From the NCBI RefSeq assembly GCF_000711885.1, contig NZ_JONK01000004.1, positions 248,001-312,000 on the forward strand: a DNA stretch of 64,000 nucleotides, in the 5' to 3' direction. The translations under genes and the position numbers were made by a program. The DNA comes from Chromobacterium haemolyticum DSM 19808 (GTDB lineage Bacteria > Pseudomonadota > Gammaproteobacteria > Burkholderiales > Chromobacteriaceae). Below, in pieces: positions 28,607 to 37,579 of this stretch. A model generated the notes under the pieces. The model was not told where the DNA came from. It did not search any database and worked only from the letters and a program-made list of their open reading frames with translations. How positions within the stretch are numbered: position 1 is the stretch's first letter; every line of letters begins with the position of its first letter.

Positions 28607-29497
28607 ATGCTTACCTTCCAGGAAATCATCCTTACGCTCCAGCACTATTGGAACCGCCAGGGCTGCGCCTTGCTGCAGCCTTACGACACCGAGGTGGGCG
28701 CGGGGACTTCCCACACCGCCACCTTTCTGCGGGCGCTGGGGCCGGAGCCGTGGAACGCGGCCTATGTGCAGCCGTCCCGTCGTCCCAAGGACGGCCGCTA
28801 CGGCGAAAACCCCAACCGCTTGTTCCAGCATCATCAATTCCAGGTGGTGCTGAAGCCGTCTCCGTCCAATATTCAGGAACTGTATCTGGGCTCCTTGAAG
28901 GAGCTGGGCCTGGACCCGACGATGCAAGATATCCGCTTTGTTGAGGACGACTGGGAAAACCCGACCCTGGGCGCCTGGGGGCTGGGCTGGGAAGTATGGC
29001 TGAATGGCATGGAAGTGACCCAATTCACCTACTTCCAGCAAGTGGGCGGCCTCGACTGCAAGCCGGTGTTGGGCGAGATCACCTACGGCCTGGAACGCCT
29101 GGCCATGTATTTGCAGGGCGTGGAGAACGTCTACGATCTGATCTGGACCCATTTGCCGGACGGCCAGCCGGTGACTTACGGCAATGTGTTCTTCCAGAAC
29201 GAAGTGGAGCAATCCAAGTACGCGTTCGAACACAGCAATGTGGAGCTGTTGTTCCGCCAGTTCAACGATTACGAGGCCGAGGCCAAATCGCTGCTGGAGG
29301 CCAGCCTGCCGTTGCCGGCCTACGAAATGATCCTCAAGGCCGGCCACACGTTCAACCTGCTGGACGCGCGCGGCGCAATTTCCGTGACCGAGCGCGCCAC
29401 CTACATCGGCCGCATCCGCACTCTGTCTCGCGGCGTGGCGCAGGCCTATTACGACGCCCGCGAAGCGCTGGGCTTCCCAATGTGCCGGCAGGCCTGA
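28607..29497 (+). CDS. glyQ: Glycyl-tRNA synthetase alpha subunit
   Basis: This 296-residue protein is the catalytic alpha subunit of the bacterial alpha2beta2 glycyl-tRNA synthetase. Hallmarks include [57 protein letters not shown] and [20 protein letters not shown]. The ATG at 28607 matches the family start. The beta subunit gene glyS begins 485 bp downstream, with one unrelated gene between them. Confidence 0.96.
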   Translation: MLTFQEIILTLQHYWNRQGCALLQPYDTEVGAGTSHTATFLRALGPEPWNAAYVQPSRRPKDGRYGENPNRLFQHHQFQVVLKPSPSNIQELYLGSLKELGLDPTMQDIRFVEDDWENPTLGAWGLGWEVWLNGMEVTQFTYFQQVGGLDCKPVLGEITYGLERLAMYLQGVENVYDLIWTHLPDGQPVTYGNVFFQNEVEQSKYAFEHSNVELLFRQFNDYEAEAKSLLEASLPLPAYEMILKAGHTFNLLDARGAISVTERATYIGRIRTLSRGVAQAYYDAREALGFPMCRQA

Positions 29498-29541
29498 GCT
29501 TGGCTTGCCGCCCCGGCCGCTTCTCGAAAGAGGGAATGCGC

Positions 29542-29967
29542 ATGAAAGCTATTTTCGCATGCATGTGCGCCGCGTTGGCCTTGCCGGCGCTGGCCGAACC
29601 CGCCGCCGACTGGGTGGTGTATCAGGACGGCAAGGCGCTGCAGCTGGCGATAGACGGCAATTCGCTATGGCTGGGGCAGGACGGACTGGTGCACTTTGTC
29701 AACCAGGAACGGTTCGACAAGGTCCAGGACGAGAAAAACTACAAGCTGAAATTCAATATCCGCCGCAGCGTAGGCTACGCCGACTGCGGCAAGTACCAGT
29801 ACGTGTTTGTTAGTTCCGATTATTTCGATCGCAACAACAAGCACCTGTTCTCAACCCTGTTTCCAGTGCCGCGTCACGCCTGGAAATGGCAGCCCGTGTA
29901 TGGGGGATCGGTCGCCGACGCCATGATGAAGGTGATCTGCGAAGCCGCCGGGGCCGCCAAGCGTTAA
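29542..29967 (+). CDS. Secreted surface-adhesin-E-like protein inserted between glyQ and glyS
   Basis: This 141-residue protein has a signal peptide (MKAIFACMCAALALPALAEP). The mature domain reads DWVVYQDGKALQLAIDGNS, VHFVNQERFD, a cysteine in YADCGKYQYVFVSSDYF and a C-terminal VICEAAGAAK. Two mature cysteines about 60 residues apart and the Trp-rich finish (RHAWKWQPVYGGS) fit the small surface-adhesin protein E family. Its place between glyQ and glyS, with 44-bp and 14-bp gaps, means it is very probably co-transcribed with the synthetase. GAGGG is 7 bases upstream of the chosen ATG. An ATG at 29536 is too close to it. Confidence 0.6.
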   Translation: MKAIFACMCAALALPALAEPAADWVVYQDGKALQLAIDGNSLWLGQDGLVHFVNQERFDKVQDEKNYKLKFNIRRSVGYADCGKYQYVFVSSDYFDRNNKHLFSTLFPVPRHAWKWQPVYGGSVADAMMKVICEAAGAAKR

Positions 29968-29981
29968 GTTTTCGAGTGAAT

Positions 29982-32042
29982 ATGAACCAGACATTGCTGA
30001 TTGAGCTGCTCACCGAGGAGCTGCCGCCCAAAGCGCTGGAAAAGCTGGCCGCCAGCTTTGCCCAGACCATTGGCGACGAATTGAAGAAAATGCAGTTCGC
30101 GCCGGCCGACGCCGAGACGACGGTTTACGCCTCCCCGCGCCGCCTGGCGGTGCAACTGGCCAATGTGGCCGCCTTGCAGCCGGACCAGAAGATCACCCGC
30201 AAAGGCCCGGCCGTCACCGCTGGATTCAAGGACGGTCAACCCACGCCGGCGCTGGCCGGTTTCGCCCGTTCCTGCGGCGTGGAGGTGTCCGCGCTGTCCA
30301 CGATGAGCGACGGCAAGCAGGATGTGTACGCCTATGAAAGCGTCAAGCAGGGCCAGCCGCTGGCCGCGGTGCTGGCCGACGTGGTGGCGCTGGCGCTGAA
30401 AAAGCTGCCGGTGCCCAAACTGATGCGTTGGGGCAGCCTGGACGTGCAGTTCGTGCGCCCGGTGCACGGCCTGATCATGTTGCACTGCGACGCGGTGGTG
30501 CCGGGCGAGGTGCTGGGCCTGCAAAGCGGGCAGAGCACCCGCGGCCATCGTTTCTTGTCCGAAGGCGAGGTGACGGTGGCCAACGCCGACGCCTACGCGC
30601 GCACCTTGCATGAATCCGGCAAGGTGGTGGCCAGCTTCGACGCGCGCCGCGAACTGATCCGCCACAAACTGACCGAGGCCGCCGCCCGCCTGAATGCCAC
30701 CATCGCCGCGCCGGAGGCCTTGTTCGACGAGGTGACCGGCCTGGTGGAGTGGCCGGTGGTGCTGGAGGCCGGCTTCGAAGCCGAATTCCTGCGCGTGCCG
30801 CAGGAGTGCCTGATCCTGACCATGCAGCAGAACCAGAAGTATTTCCCGCTGCTGGACGCTTCCGGCAAGCTGATGAACCGTTTCCTGCTGGTGTCCAATC
30901 TGGAAACCGCCGATCCGTCCTTTATCGTCGGCGGCAACGAGCGCGTATTGCGCGCGCGTCTGTCCGACGCCAAGTTCTTCTTCGAGCAGGATCAGAAGGC
31001 GCGCTTGGACAGCCGGCTGCCGCGGTTGGCCAATGTGGTCTACCACAATAAGATCGGTTCGCAACTGGAGCGCGTGGAGCGTCTGCAGAGCATTGCCGGG
31101 GCCATCGCCCATGAATTGGGCGCCGACGCCGCGCTGGCCGCCCGCGCCGCCTATCTGGCCAAGGCCGATCTGGTGTCCGACATGGTGGGTGAATTCCCCG
31201 AACTGCAAGGCGTGATGGGCATGTACTACGCCCAGCACGACGGTGAGCACGCCGAAGTGGCCGCCGCCATCGAAGGCCATTACCACCCGCGTTTTGCGGG
31301 GGACACGCTGCCGGAAGGCAAGATCGCCACCGCGGTGGCGCTGGCGGACAAACTGGAAACCATCGTTGGCATCTGGGGTATCGGCCTGATCCCCACCGGC
31401 GACAAGGACCCGTTCGCATTGCGCCGCGCCGCTCTGGGCGTGGTGCGCATGGCGCTGGAAGCGGACCTGGATGTGAAGGCGCTGCTGAACATCGTCGCCG
31501 CCGCCTTCCCGGCAGGCAAGTTGTCCGCCAATGTGGCCGACGAGGTGTTCGGCTTCATGATGGACCGTCTGAAGAACTTCCTCGCAGCCGATTACAAGGG
31601 CGACGAGATCGACGCGGTGCTGGCGCAGGCGCCTAGCCGGCTGGCGGAAGTGCGCGCGGTGTTGTCCGCGGTGGCCGCCTTCAAGGCCTTGCCGGAAGCG
31701 TCCGCGCTGGCCGCCGCCAACAAGCGGGTGAAGAACATCCTGAAGAAGGCCGAAGGCGAAGTGGGCGCGGTGAATCCCGCGCTGCTGAGCGAAGCGGCCG
31801 AGCAGGCGCTGTTCGCCGCCGTCGAGCAGCTGGCGCCGCAGGTGGACGGCCAATTCGCCGCCCGCGATTTCGCCGCCGCGCTGACCCAGTTGGCTTCGCT
31901 GCGCGCGCCGGTGGACGCTTTCTTTGACGGCGTGATGGTGATGGCGGACGACGCCGCGGTGCGCAACAACCGCATCGCCCTGCTGGCGCGTCTGGCCGGC
32001 TTGTTCAACCGCGTGGCGGACATCTCGCTGCTGGCGGAGTGA
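29982..32042 (+). CDS. glyS: Glycyl-tRNA synthetase beta subunit
   Basis: This 686-residue protein begins LLIELLTEELPPKALEKLA and contains ASPRRLAVQL, RGHRFLSEGEV, VPQECLILTMQQNQKYFPLL and VGGNERVLRARLSDAKFFFE, which are diagnostic blocks of GlyS. The C-terminal part is an HD-like/anticodon-binding region. It binds tRNA-Gly and supports the alpha subunit. Length matches the usual 680-690 residues. Confidence 0.96.
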   Translation: MNQTLLIELLTEELPPKALEKLAASFAQTIGDELKKMQFAPADAETTVYASPRRLAVQLANVAALQPDQKITRKGPAVTAGFKDGQPTPALAGFARSCGVEVSALSTMSDGKQDVYAYESVKQGQPLAAVLADVVALALKKLPVPKLMRWGSLDVQFVRPVHGLIMLHCDAVVPGEVLGLQSGQSTRGHRFLSEGEVTVANADAYARTLHESGKVVASFDARRELIRHKLTEAAARLNATIAAPEALFDEVTGLVEWPVVLEAGFEAEFLRVPQECLILTMQQNQKYFPLLDASGKLMNRFLLVSNLETADPSFIVGGNERVLRARLSDAKFFFEQDQKARLDSRLPRLANVVYHNKIGSQLERVERLQSIAGAIAHELGADAALAARAAYLAKADLVSDMVGEFPELQGVMGMYYAQHDGEHAEVAAAIEGHYHPRFAGDTLPEGKIATAVALADKLETIVGIWGIGLIPTGDKDPFALRRAALGVVRMALEADLDVKALLNIVAAAFPAGKLSANVADEVFGFMMDRLKNFLAADYKGDEIDAVLAQAPSRLAEVRAVLSAVAAFKALPEASALAAANKRVKNILKKAEGEVGAVNPALLSEAAEQALFAAVEQLAPQVDGQFAARDFAAALTQLASLRAPVDAFFDGVMVMADDAAVRNNRIALLARLAGLFNRVADISLLAE

Positions 32043-32091
32043 TTCGATGGGGCGGCCTGCGGCCGCCCCGGCGCTCTAGACGGGGACAACC

Positions 32092-32637
32092 GTGAAACTA
32101 GTGATACTCGACCGCGACGGCGTGATCAACGAGGACCGCGACGATTTCGTCAAATCGCCGGCGGAGTGGGTGCCGATCGAACACAGCTTGGAGGCGATCG
32201 CCAACCTGACCCAGTCCGGCTGGCGGGTGGTGGTGGCCACCAATCAATCCGGCATCGGCCGCGGGCTGTTCGACATGCAAGCGCTTAACGCCATGCATGA
32301 GAAAATGCACAGGCTGGTGGGCCAGGCCGGCGGCCGCATCGATGCGGTGCTGTTCTGTCCGCACGGCCCCAGCGCCGGCTGCGACTGCCGCAAACCGTTG
32401 CCGGGCATGGTGCTGGAGATTGCGGAGCGCTTCAATGTGAAACTGGACGGCTTGCCGCTGATCGGCGACAGCCGCCGCGATCTTGAGTCGGTGGCGGCGG
32501 TGGGCGGCTTGCCCATCTTGGTCAAGACCGGCAAGGGGGCCAAGACGCTGGCCGACGGCGAGCTGCCGGCCGGCACCCTGGTGTTCGACGATTTGTACGA
32601 CGCCGCGGAATATCTGATCGATTCCCGCGAACGTTGA
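32092..32637 (+). CDS. gmhB: D-glycero-beta-D-manno-heptose 1,7-bisphosphate 7-phosphatase
   Basis: This 181-residue HAD-family phosphatase has the nucleophile motif ILDRDGVIN (Asp7, Asp9), motif II in VVVATNQSGIGRG and motif IV in PLIGDSRRDLESV. The zinc-binding loop CPHGPSAGCDC (about 108-118) separates GmhB from other HAD enzymes. It removes the 7-phosphate in ADP-heptose synthesis for lipopolysaccharide core. It starts at GTG, preceded by GGGGAC. It precedes the acyltransferase gene by 26 bp; both serve envelope biogenesis. Confidence 0.92.
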   Translation: MKLVILDRDGVINEDRDDFVKSPAEWVPIEHSLEAIANLTQSGWRVVVATNQSGIGRGLFDMQALNAMHEKMHRLVGQAGGRIDAVLFCPHGPSAGCDCRKPLPGMVLEIAERFNVKLDGLPLIGDSRRDLESVAAVGGLPILVKTGKGAKTLADGELPAGTLVFDDLYDAAEYLIDSRER

Positions 32638-32663
32638 CTTCAGAAAAGGATAGTGTTCCAAGC

Positions 32664-33440
32664 ATGCTGAGTTTATGGCTTCGTAACCTGCTGTATTGGC
32701 TGGTGCTGATCATCATCACGCCGCTCTTCTTCTTTCTGCTGCTGCTGTCCGCGCCGCTGCCGCGCCGCGCGCGCCATGTGTTCGGCGTCAGCTGGGCCTT
32801 GAGCCTGTTGTGGATGCTGGAGCACGTGATCGGCTTGAAATACAAGGTGCTGGGCGCGGAAAATCTGCCTGAGCAGCCGTCGGTGATCTGTTCCAAGCAC
32901 CAGTCCGGTTGGGAAACCTTGGCCTTGCAGAAGATTTTCCCGTGGCAAGTGTACGTGGCCAAGCGAGAGCTGACCTGGATTCCGGTATTCGGCTGGGGTT
33001 TGGTGCTGATGAACCCCATCATCATCAACCGCTCCGACCGCGCCAACGCCAACCAGCGTCTGCTGGAGCAGGGCTTGGAGCGCAAACGCCACCGTTTCTG
33101 GATCACGGTCTTCCCGGAGGGCACTCGCACCAAGCCGGGCGTGGCGGGCAAATACAAGCTGGGCGCCGCGCGCATGGCCAAGCAGTTCGACATGCCGCTG
33201 GTGCCGGTGGCGCACAACGCCGGCGAGTTCTGGCCGCGCAACGCCTTCCTGAAATACCCCGGTGAAATCACCGTGGTGGTGGGCCAGCCCATTGTGCCGA
33301 GCGAAGAGCTGGGGCCGGAGGCGATGATGAAAGAGGCCGAGCAGTGGATCGAGGCGCGCCAGCGCGAGATCGGCGGCGTCGGCCCGTTTGCGGACGAGGA
33401 TGAAAAGCGCAAGCGTCTGGCTGCGTCTGCCGCTGCCTGA
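32664..33440 (+). CDS. plsC: 1-acyl-sn-glycerol-3-phosphate acyltransferase
   Basis: This 258-residue inner-membrane enzyme makes phosphatidic acid. A long N-terminal hydrophobic helix (LYWLVLIIITPLFFFLLLLS) is followed by the acyltransferase motifs. Motif I reads K-H-Q-S-G-W-E, an H-x4-E form rather than the usual H-x4-D, as occurs in some PlsC proteins. Motif III is VFPEGTRTKPG. INRSDRANANQ lies between. It overlaps the following metallopeptidase gene by 41 bp. Confidence 0.9.
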   Translation: MLSLWLRNLLYWLVLIIITPLFFFLLLLSAPLPRRARHVFGVSWALSLLWMLEHVIGLKYKVLGAENLPEQPSVICSKHQSGWETLALQKIFPWQVYVAKRELTWIPVFGWGLVLMNPIIINRSDRANANQRLLEQGLERKRHRFWITVFPEGTRTKPGVAGKYKLGAARMAKQFDMPLVPVAHNAGEFWPRNAFLKYPGEITVVVGQPIVPSEELGPEAMMKEAEQWIEARQREIGGVGPFADEDEKRKRLAASAAA

Positions 33441-34110
33441 CGGCGAGGTGGATGTGGTGCTGACCCGTCGTCCGCGCAAGAGCGTGGGCATTAGGGTGAG
33501 CGCGGGCAGGGTGGAGCTGGTGGCTCATCCGGCGGTTAGCGCCGCCCGTCTGCGCGAAGTGTTGTTGGAGCGTCGAGACTGGATCGCCGGTCATGTGGCG
33601 CGACAGAGGCTAGAGCGGCGGCAAGCCGAAGATCTCAGCCAGCTGCGCTGGCGGGGGGAAGCGCTGCCCATCGTGCTGACGGCCGGCGTGAGGCGCACGG
33701 CCAGACTGACGGCGGAAGGGTTGATTGTTACCGGTATCGAGCACGGCGACGCGGCGGCCTTGAAGCAGGCGGTCCGCCGTTTCTTCAAGCGAGAGGCTGC
33801 TTTGCGGTTTCCGGCTCGGATGGCGGAACTAGCGCGCGGCTGTCGTCGCCAGCCCTGCGGCCTGCAGCTGTCGTCGGCGCGCACGCGTTGGGGCAGTTGC
33901 ACCGCCGCCGGGATCATCCGGCTGAACTGGCGCTTGCTGCAAGCCCCGCCGATGGTGCTGGACTATGTGATCGCCCATGAACTGGCCCATCTGGAACACA
34001 TGAACCATTCGCCCGCCTTCTGGGCGGAGACTGCGCGTCTATACCCGGACTGGCAGGCGGCACGGCGTTGGCTGAAGCTGCGCGGCGCCGAGCTGTTCCA
34101 TTTTGATTAA
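33400..34110 (+). CDS. YgjP-like (DUF45) zinc metallopeptidase
   Basis: This 236-residue protein carries the gluzincin/SprT-like zinc motif H-E-L-A-H in DYVIAHELAHLEHMNHSPAF, with a third histidine 5 residues after the second. Upstream are SSARTRWGSCTAAGIIRLNW, the DUF45 signature, and N-terminal beta-strands RRPRKSVGIRVSAGRVELV. This family (YgjP) is predicted to be a cytosolic metal peptidase. It overlaps plsC by 41 bp. GAGG sits right next to the ATG, so translational coupling is likely. Substrate unknown. Confidence 0.85.
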   Translation: MKSASVWLRLPLPDGEVDVVLTRRPRKSVGIRVSAGRVELVAHPAVSAARLREVLLERRDWIAGHVARQRLERRQAEDLSQLRWRGEALPIVLTAGVRRTARLTAEGLIVTGIEHGDAAALKQAVRRFFKREAALRFPARMAELARGCRRQPCGLQLSSARTRWGSCTAAGIIRLNWRLLQAPPMVLDYVIAHELAHLEHMNHSPAFWAETARLYPDWQAARRWLKLRGAELFHFD

Positions 34111-34117
34111 TGAATAA

Positions 34118-34261
34118 AGAACCGGTTCATGATCTTGCTAGCTAAGGCGAGACAAGGCGAAAATGGTTTCGAAATGCTCATGTACCGTATGTACACTCCG
34201 CTTTCTCAGCCATTTTCGCCTTGTCTCGCCTTAGCTCGCGAGATTGTGAATAGGCCCTAAG
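34118..34261 (+). repeat. Dispersed palindromic element, fully palindromic variant
   Basis: It starts AAGAACCGGTTCATGATC and ends GATTGTGAATAGGCCCTAAG. Unlike the other copies, its left half (GCTAAGGCGAGACAAGGCGA onward) is the exact inverse of the right half (TCGCCTTGTCTCGCCTTAGC), so the whole element folds into one long hairpin. The central AAATGCTCATGTAC and GTATGTACACTCC are conserved. Confidence 0.88.
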
Positions 34262-34296
34262 CATTCTTGTTCGAGGTCCCTTGAACAACTTTCAAG

Positions 34297-34331
34297 ACAA
34301 GGCCGGCGGCAATGAGCCGCCGGCCTTGTTT
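34297..34331. terminator. Strong hairpin terminator
   Basis: ACAAGGCCGGCGGC (34297-34310) pairs with GCCGCCGGCCTTGT (34316-34329) around AATGA, followed by TTTC. The 14-bp stem is perfect. It probably ends the gmhB-plsC-metallopeptidase operon. Confidence 0.75.
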
Positions 34332-34341
34332 CATCAAATGC

Positions 34342-34569
34342 TTAATTAGCGTGGCAATTGCGCAAAAACTCTTGGTTCCGATTCCGGTTTTCCTTGTCCG
34401 GACTGCCCGAGTTATGGGACGATGTAACGCTTTGTAACCGTTCTGGCCGAAACGGAGGCGCCGCTTCCACGGAGACGAGATCCGCGCCGGCCTGACGGCT
34501 AAGCGTCAGCGCAACGGCATCCGGCTGCCGTTTCGCGTCGATAACACTGCCGGAATCCACTCTTTGCAT
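34342..34569 (-). CDS. Small open reading frame of uncertain status
   Basis: This 75-residue frame starts at an ATG preceded by GAGGGC at 8 bases and has locally plausible codon use. It is polar, begins MQRVDSGSVIDAKRQPD and ends in an Asn/Arg-rich tail (NRNRNQEFLRNCHAN). It has no signal peptide, membrane span or recognised motif. It lies divergently upstream of nhaD, a typical place for a leader region, so it may be a chance frame. Confidence 0.3.
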   Translation of the reverse strand: MQRVDSGSVIDAKRQPDAVALTLSRQAGADLVSVEAAPPFRPERLQSVTSSHNSGSPDKENRNRNQEFLRNCHAN

Positions 34570-34582
34570 AGCCTGCCCTCAC

Positions 34583-34636
34583 GCGGCGCAGGCGATGGCG
34601 CTTTTATCAATGGGCGTCATGCCCTCGGGAAGATAG
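34583..34636 (+). promoter_or_regulatory. Structured leader of nhaD (candidate riboswitch or thermosensor)
   Basis: GGC-G-ATG-GCGC (34591-34601) can pair with GCGT-CATGCC (34614-34623) to form an 11-bp bulged stem around a U-rich loop. It ends just before the ribosome binding site GGGAAG and 13 bases before the ATG. A structured leader in front of a Na+/H+ antiporter suggests cation-responsive control, but I cannot match it to a named RNA family by eye. Confidence 0.4.
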
Positions 34637-36046
34637 ATGACCAAAAAACTCTTTAGCGCCGCCGCGCTGGCCCTGCTGCCGACGCTGGCGCAAGCCGCTG
34701 AACTGGACGGCGCCACCTTGAGCCTGGCCTGGGGACTGCCGTTTGCCGGCATTTTGCTGTCCATCGCGCTGTTCCCCATATTCGCGCCGGGTATCTGGCA
34801 CCACCACTTCGGCAAGATCACCGCGGTCTGGACCGTGCTATTCCTGGCGCCCTTCGCGGTGGCATATGGCCTGGGCACTTCTATGGCGCTGATCGTTCAC
34901 GCCCTGTTCGCCGAATATATTCCCTTCATCGTGCTGCTGTTTTCGCTGTACACAGTGTCCGGCGGCATTCTGGTGTGGGGCTCGCTGCACGGCTCGCCTA
35001 AGCTCAATACCGCCATCTTGGCGATCGGCACCGCGCTGGCCTCCATCATGGGCACCACCGGCGCGGCGATGCTGTTGATCCGCCCCTTGCTGCGCGCCAA
35101 TGAAAAGCGCAAGCACAATGTGCACGTGGTGGTGTTCTTCATTTTCCTGGTGGCGAATATCGGCGGCGGCCTGACTCCGCTGGGCGACCCGCCGCTGTTT
35201 CTCGGCTTCCTCAAGGGCGTGAGCTTCGGCTGGACGGTGCAGCACATGGCGCTGCCGGTATTGGTGTTGTCGCTGGCGCTGCTTGCCATTTTCTACGTGT
35301 TGGACAGCTATCTCTTCAAGAAAGAAGCCCAGGCGGGCACGCTGCCGGAGGTGGATCGCTCCAAGGACAAGCCGATCAAGCTGCATGGCAAGCGTAATCT
35401 GTTCCTGCTGGCCGGCATTGTCGGCGCGGTGTTGATGTCCGGCGTTTGGAAGCCGGGCGTGGAGTTCGACATCATGGGCACGCATGTCGAGCTGCAGAAC
35501 ATCATTCGCGATCTGGCACTGATCGGCCTGGCCTTCGCCTCGCTGTGGATCACTCCCAAGCAAGTGCGCGCCGGCAACGAGTTCAACTGGGATCCCATTC
35601 TGGAAGTGGGCAAGTTGTTCGCCGGCATCTTCGTCACCATCGGCCCGGTGATCGCCATTCTGCGCGCCGGCGCCGACGGCCACTTGGCCGGCCTGGTGCG
35701 CATGGTGTCCGATGCCAACGGCCAGCCGGTGAACATGATGTATTTCTGGATGACCGGCATTCTGTCCAGCTTCCTGGACAATGCGCCCACCTATCTGGTG
35801 TTCTTCAACCTGGCGCATGGCGACGCTCAGGTGCTGATGGGCCCGATGGCGGACACCCTGCTGGCGATCTCCATGGGTGCTGTGTTCATGGGCGCCAATA
35901 CGTATATCGGCAACGCGCCCAACTTCATGGTCAAGGCCATCGCCGAGCATCGTCATGTGAAGATGCCGAGCTTCTTCGGCTATCTGGGCTGGTCCTGCGC
36001 CATTCTGTTGCCCTTGTTTGTGCTGATGACGCTGATTTTCTTCTGA
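34637..36046 (+). CDS. nhaD: NhaD-type sodium/proton antiporter
   Basis: This 469-residue membrane protein has about 12 spans of the ion-transporter (IT/CitM-like) fold. Conserved blocks include LPFAGILLSIALFPIFAPG, LWHHHFGKITAVW-like IWHHHFGKITAVW, IMGTTGAAMLLIRPLL, NIGGGLTPLGDPPLFLGFLK and SSFLDNAPTYLVFFN. The last two are the NhaD ion-binding loops. It exports Na+ or Li+ in exchange for protons. A possible cleavable N-terminus (AQA-AE) exists. A strong terminator follows. Confidence 0.88.
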   Translation: MTKKLFSAAALALLPTLAQAAELDGATLSLAWGLPFAGILLSIALFPIFAPGIWHHHFGKITAVWTVLFLAPFAVAYGLGTSMALIVHALFAEYIPFIVLLFSLYTVSGGILVWGSLHGSPKLNTAILAIGTALASIMGTTGAAMLLIRPLLRANEKRKHNVHVVVFFIFLVANIGGGLTPLGDPPLFLGFLKGVSFGWTVQHMALPVLVLSLALLAIFYVLDSYLFKKEAQAGTLPEVDRSKDKPIKLHGKRNLFLLAGIVGAVLMSGVWKPGVEFDIMGTHVELQNIIRDLALIGLAFASLWITPKQVRAGNEFNWDPILEVGKLFAGIFVTIGPVIAILRAGADGHLAGLVRMVSDANGQPVNMMYFWMTGILSSFLDNAPTYLVFFNLAHGDAQVLMGPMADTLLAISMGAVFMGANTYIGNAPNFMVKAIAEHRHVKMPSFFGYLGWSCAILLPLFVLMTLIFF

Positions 36047-36064
36047 ACCCGCCGTCCTGTTGTA

Positions 36065-36097
36065 GACAAAGCCCGCTGCCGCGGGCTTTGTCTTGTT
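36065..36097 (+). terminator. nhaD terminator
   Basis: GACAAAGCCCGC (36065-36076), loop TGCC, GCGGGCTTTGTC (36081-36092), then TTGTTC. A perfect 12-bp stem. Confidence 0.88.
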
Positions 36098-36179
36098 CGA
36101 GCCGGAGGGCATGGATGTCGGCCCCGCCGCTTTCCGGTATGCTTGCCGTTTTGCCGTTTTCAATACGCTGAACCAAACT

Positions 36180-37559
36180 ATGCACATCCATATCCTGGGC
36201 ATTTGCGGCACCTTCATGGGGGGCATCGCCGCTATCGCCAAACAGGCCGGCCACAAGGTCACCGGCTGCGACGCCAATGTATACCCGCCGATGAGCACCC
36301 AGCTGGAAGCCATGGGCATCGAGCTGATCCAAGGCTTCGGCGCGGAGCAGGCCGACATCGGCGCGGACATCTTCGTGGTGGGCAATGTGGTGACGCGCGG
36401 CAAGCCGCTGATGGAGGAAATCCTCAATCGCGGGCTGCCTTATATCTCCGGCCCGCAGTGGCTGGCGGAAAACGTGCTCAAGGATTTATGGGTGCTGGCG
36501 GTGGCTGGCACTCACGGCAAAACCACCACCAGTTCGATGCTGGCTTGGATCTTGGAAGATGCCGGCCTGGCGCCGGGCTTCCTGATCGGCGGCATTCCGC
36601 AGAACTTTGGCGTGTCGGCGCGCCTGCCTGGCGCGCCGCGTCAGGACGCGGCGAGCGTCAGCCCCTTCTTTGTGATTGAGGCTGACGAATACGATACCGC
36701 CTTCTTCGACAAGCGCTCCAAATTCGTCCATTACCGGCCGCGCACCGCAGTGTTGAACAACCTGGAGTTTGACCACGCCGACATCTTCGCCGACCTGACG
36801 GCGATAGAAACTCAGTTCCACCACCTGGTGCGCACCGTGCCGGGCCAGGGCCTGATCGTCAGCAATGGCCGGGAGGCGAGCTTGGATCGGGTGCTGGAGC
36901 GCGGCTGCTGGACGCCGGTGGAGCGCTTTGGCGCGGACGCCGGCTGGCAGCTGGGCGCGCTGGAGGACAATGGCCATTTCGATGTGCTGCTCAACGGCCA
37001 GATTCAGGGCCGGGTGCGTTGGGATTTGATGGGCGAACACAACCGTCTCAACGCCTTGGCGGCAATCGCCGCCGCTCGCCATGTCGGCGTGGCAGTGAGC
37101 CAGGCCATTGATGCATTGTCGCGCTTTCAAAACGTAAAGCGGCGTATGGAGGTGCGCGGCGTGGCGGCCGGAGTCACGGTGTACGACGATTTCGCCCATC
37201 ATCCCACCGCCATCGCAACCACCCTGGCCGGCCTGCGCCACAAGGCAGGCGGGGCGCGCATCCTGGCGGTGCTGGAGCCGCGCTCCAACACCATGAAGCT
37301 GGGCACGATGAAGGCTGCGCTGCCGGCCTCTCTGGCCGATGCCGACCTGGTGTTCTGTTCCGCCGCCAATCTGGGGTGGAACCCCGGCGAGGCCTTGGCA
37401 GAGCTGGGCGACCGCGCGCAAACCTTCGACAATTTCGACGCGCTGCTGCAAGCGGTGGTGGCCGCGGCGCGCCCGGGCGACCATGTGCTGGTGATGAGTA
37501 ACGGGGGCTTCGGCGGCATTCATCAGAAGCTGCTGGACCAACTGGCCATGCGCGGCTGA
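36180..37559 (+). CDS. mpl: UDP-N-acetylmuramate:L-alanyl-gamma-D-glutamyl-meso-diaminopimelate ligase
   Basis: This 459-residue Mur-ligase-family enzyme reattaches recycled murein tripeptide to UDP-MurNAc. The N-terminal Rossmann part begins MHIHILGICGTFMGGIAAIA. The ATP loop is AGTHGKTTTSSM (109-120). VIEADEYDTAFFDKRSKFVHYRP and LNNLEFDHADIF are Mpl-specific blocks, and VLEPRSNTMKLG lies in the C-terminal domain. The tripeptide-accepting Mpl differs from MurC by these. The ATG at 36180 lies at the start of the Rossmann strand; the frame upstream is leader. Confidence 0.94.
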   Translation: MHIHILGICGTFMGGIAAIAKQAGHKVTGCDANVYPPMSTQLEAMGIELIQGFGAEQADIGADIFVVGNVVTRGKPLMEEILNRGLPYISGPQWLAENVLKDLWVLAVAGTHGKTTTSSMLAWILEDAGLAPGFLIGGIPQNFGVSARLPGAPRQDAASVSPFFVIEADEYDTAFFDKRSKFVHYRPRTAVLNNLEFDHADIFADLTAIETQFHHLVRTVPGQGLIVSNGREASLDRVLERGCWTPVERFGADAGWQLGALEDNGHFDVLLNGQIQGRVRWDLMGEHNRLNALAAIAAARHVGVAVSQAIDALSRFQNVKRRMEVRGVAAGVTVYDDFAHHPTAIATTLAGLRHKAGGARILAVLEPRSNTMKLGTMKAALPASLADADLVFCSAANLGWNPGEALAELGDRAQTFDNFDALLQAVVAAARPGDHVLVMSNGGFGGIHQKLLDQLAMRG

Positions 37560-37579
37560 GCGACAAGCGTCGACGCAAG

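Noticed and set aside
29964..31853. 629-codon minus-strand frame opposite glyS
   Set aside because: glyS on the plus strand is unmistakable; the antisense frame has no domain.
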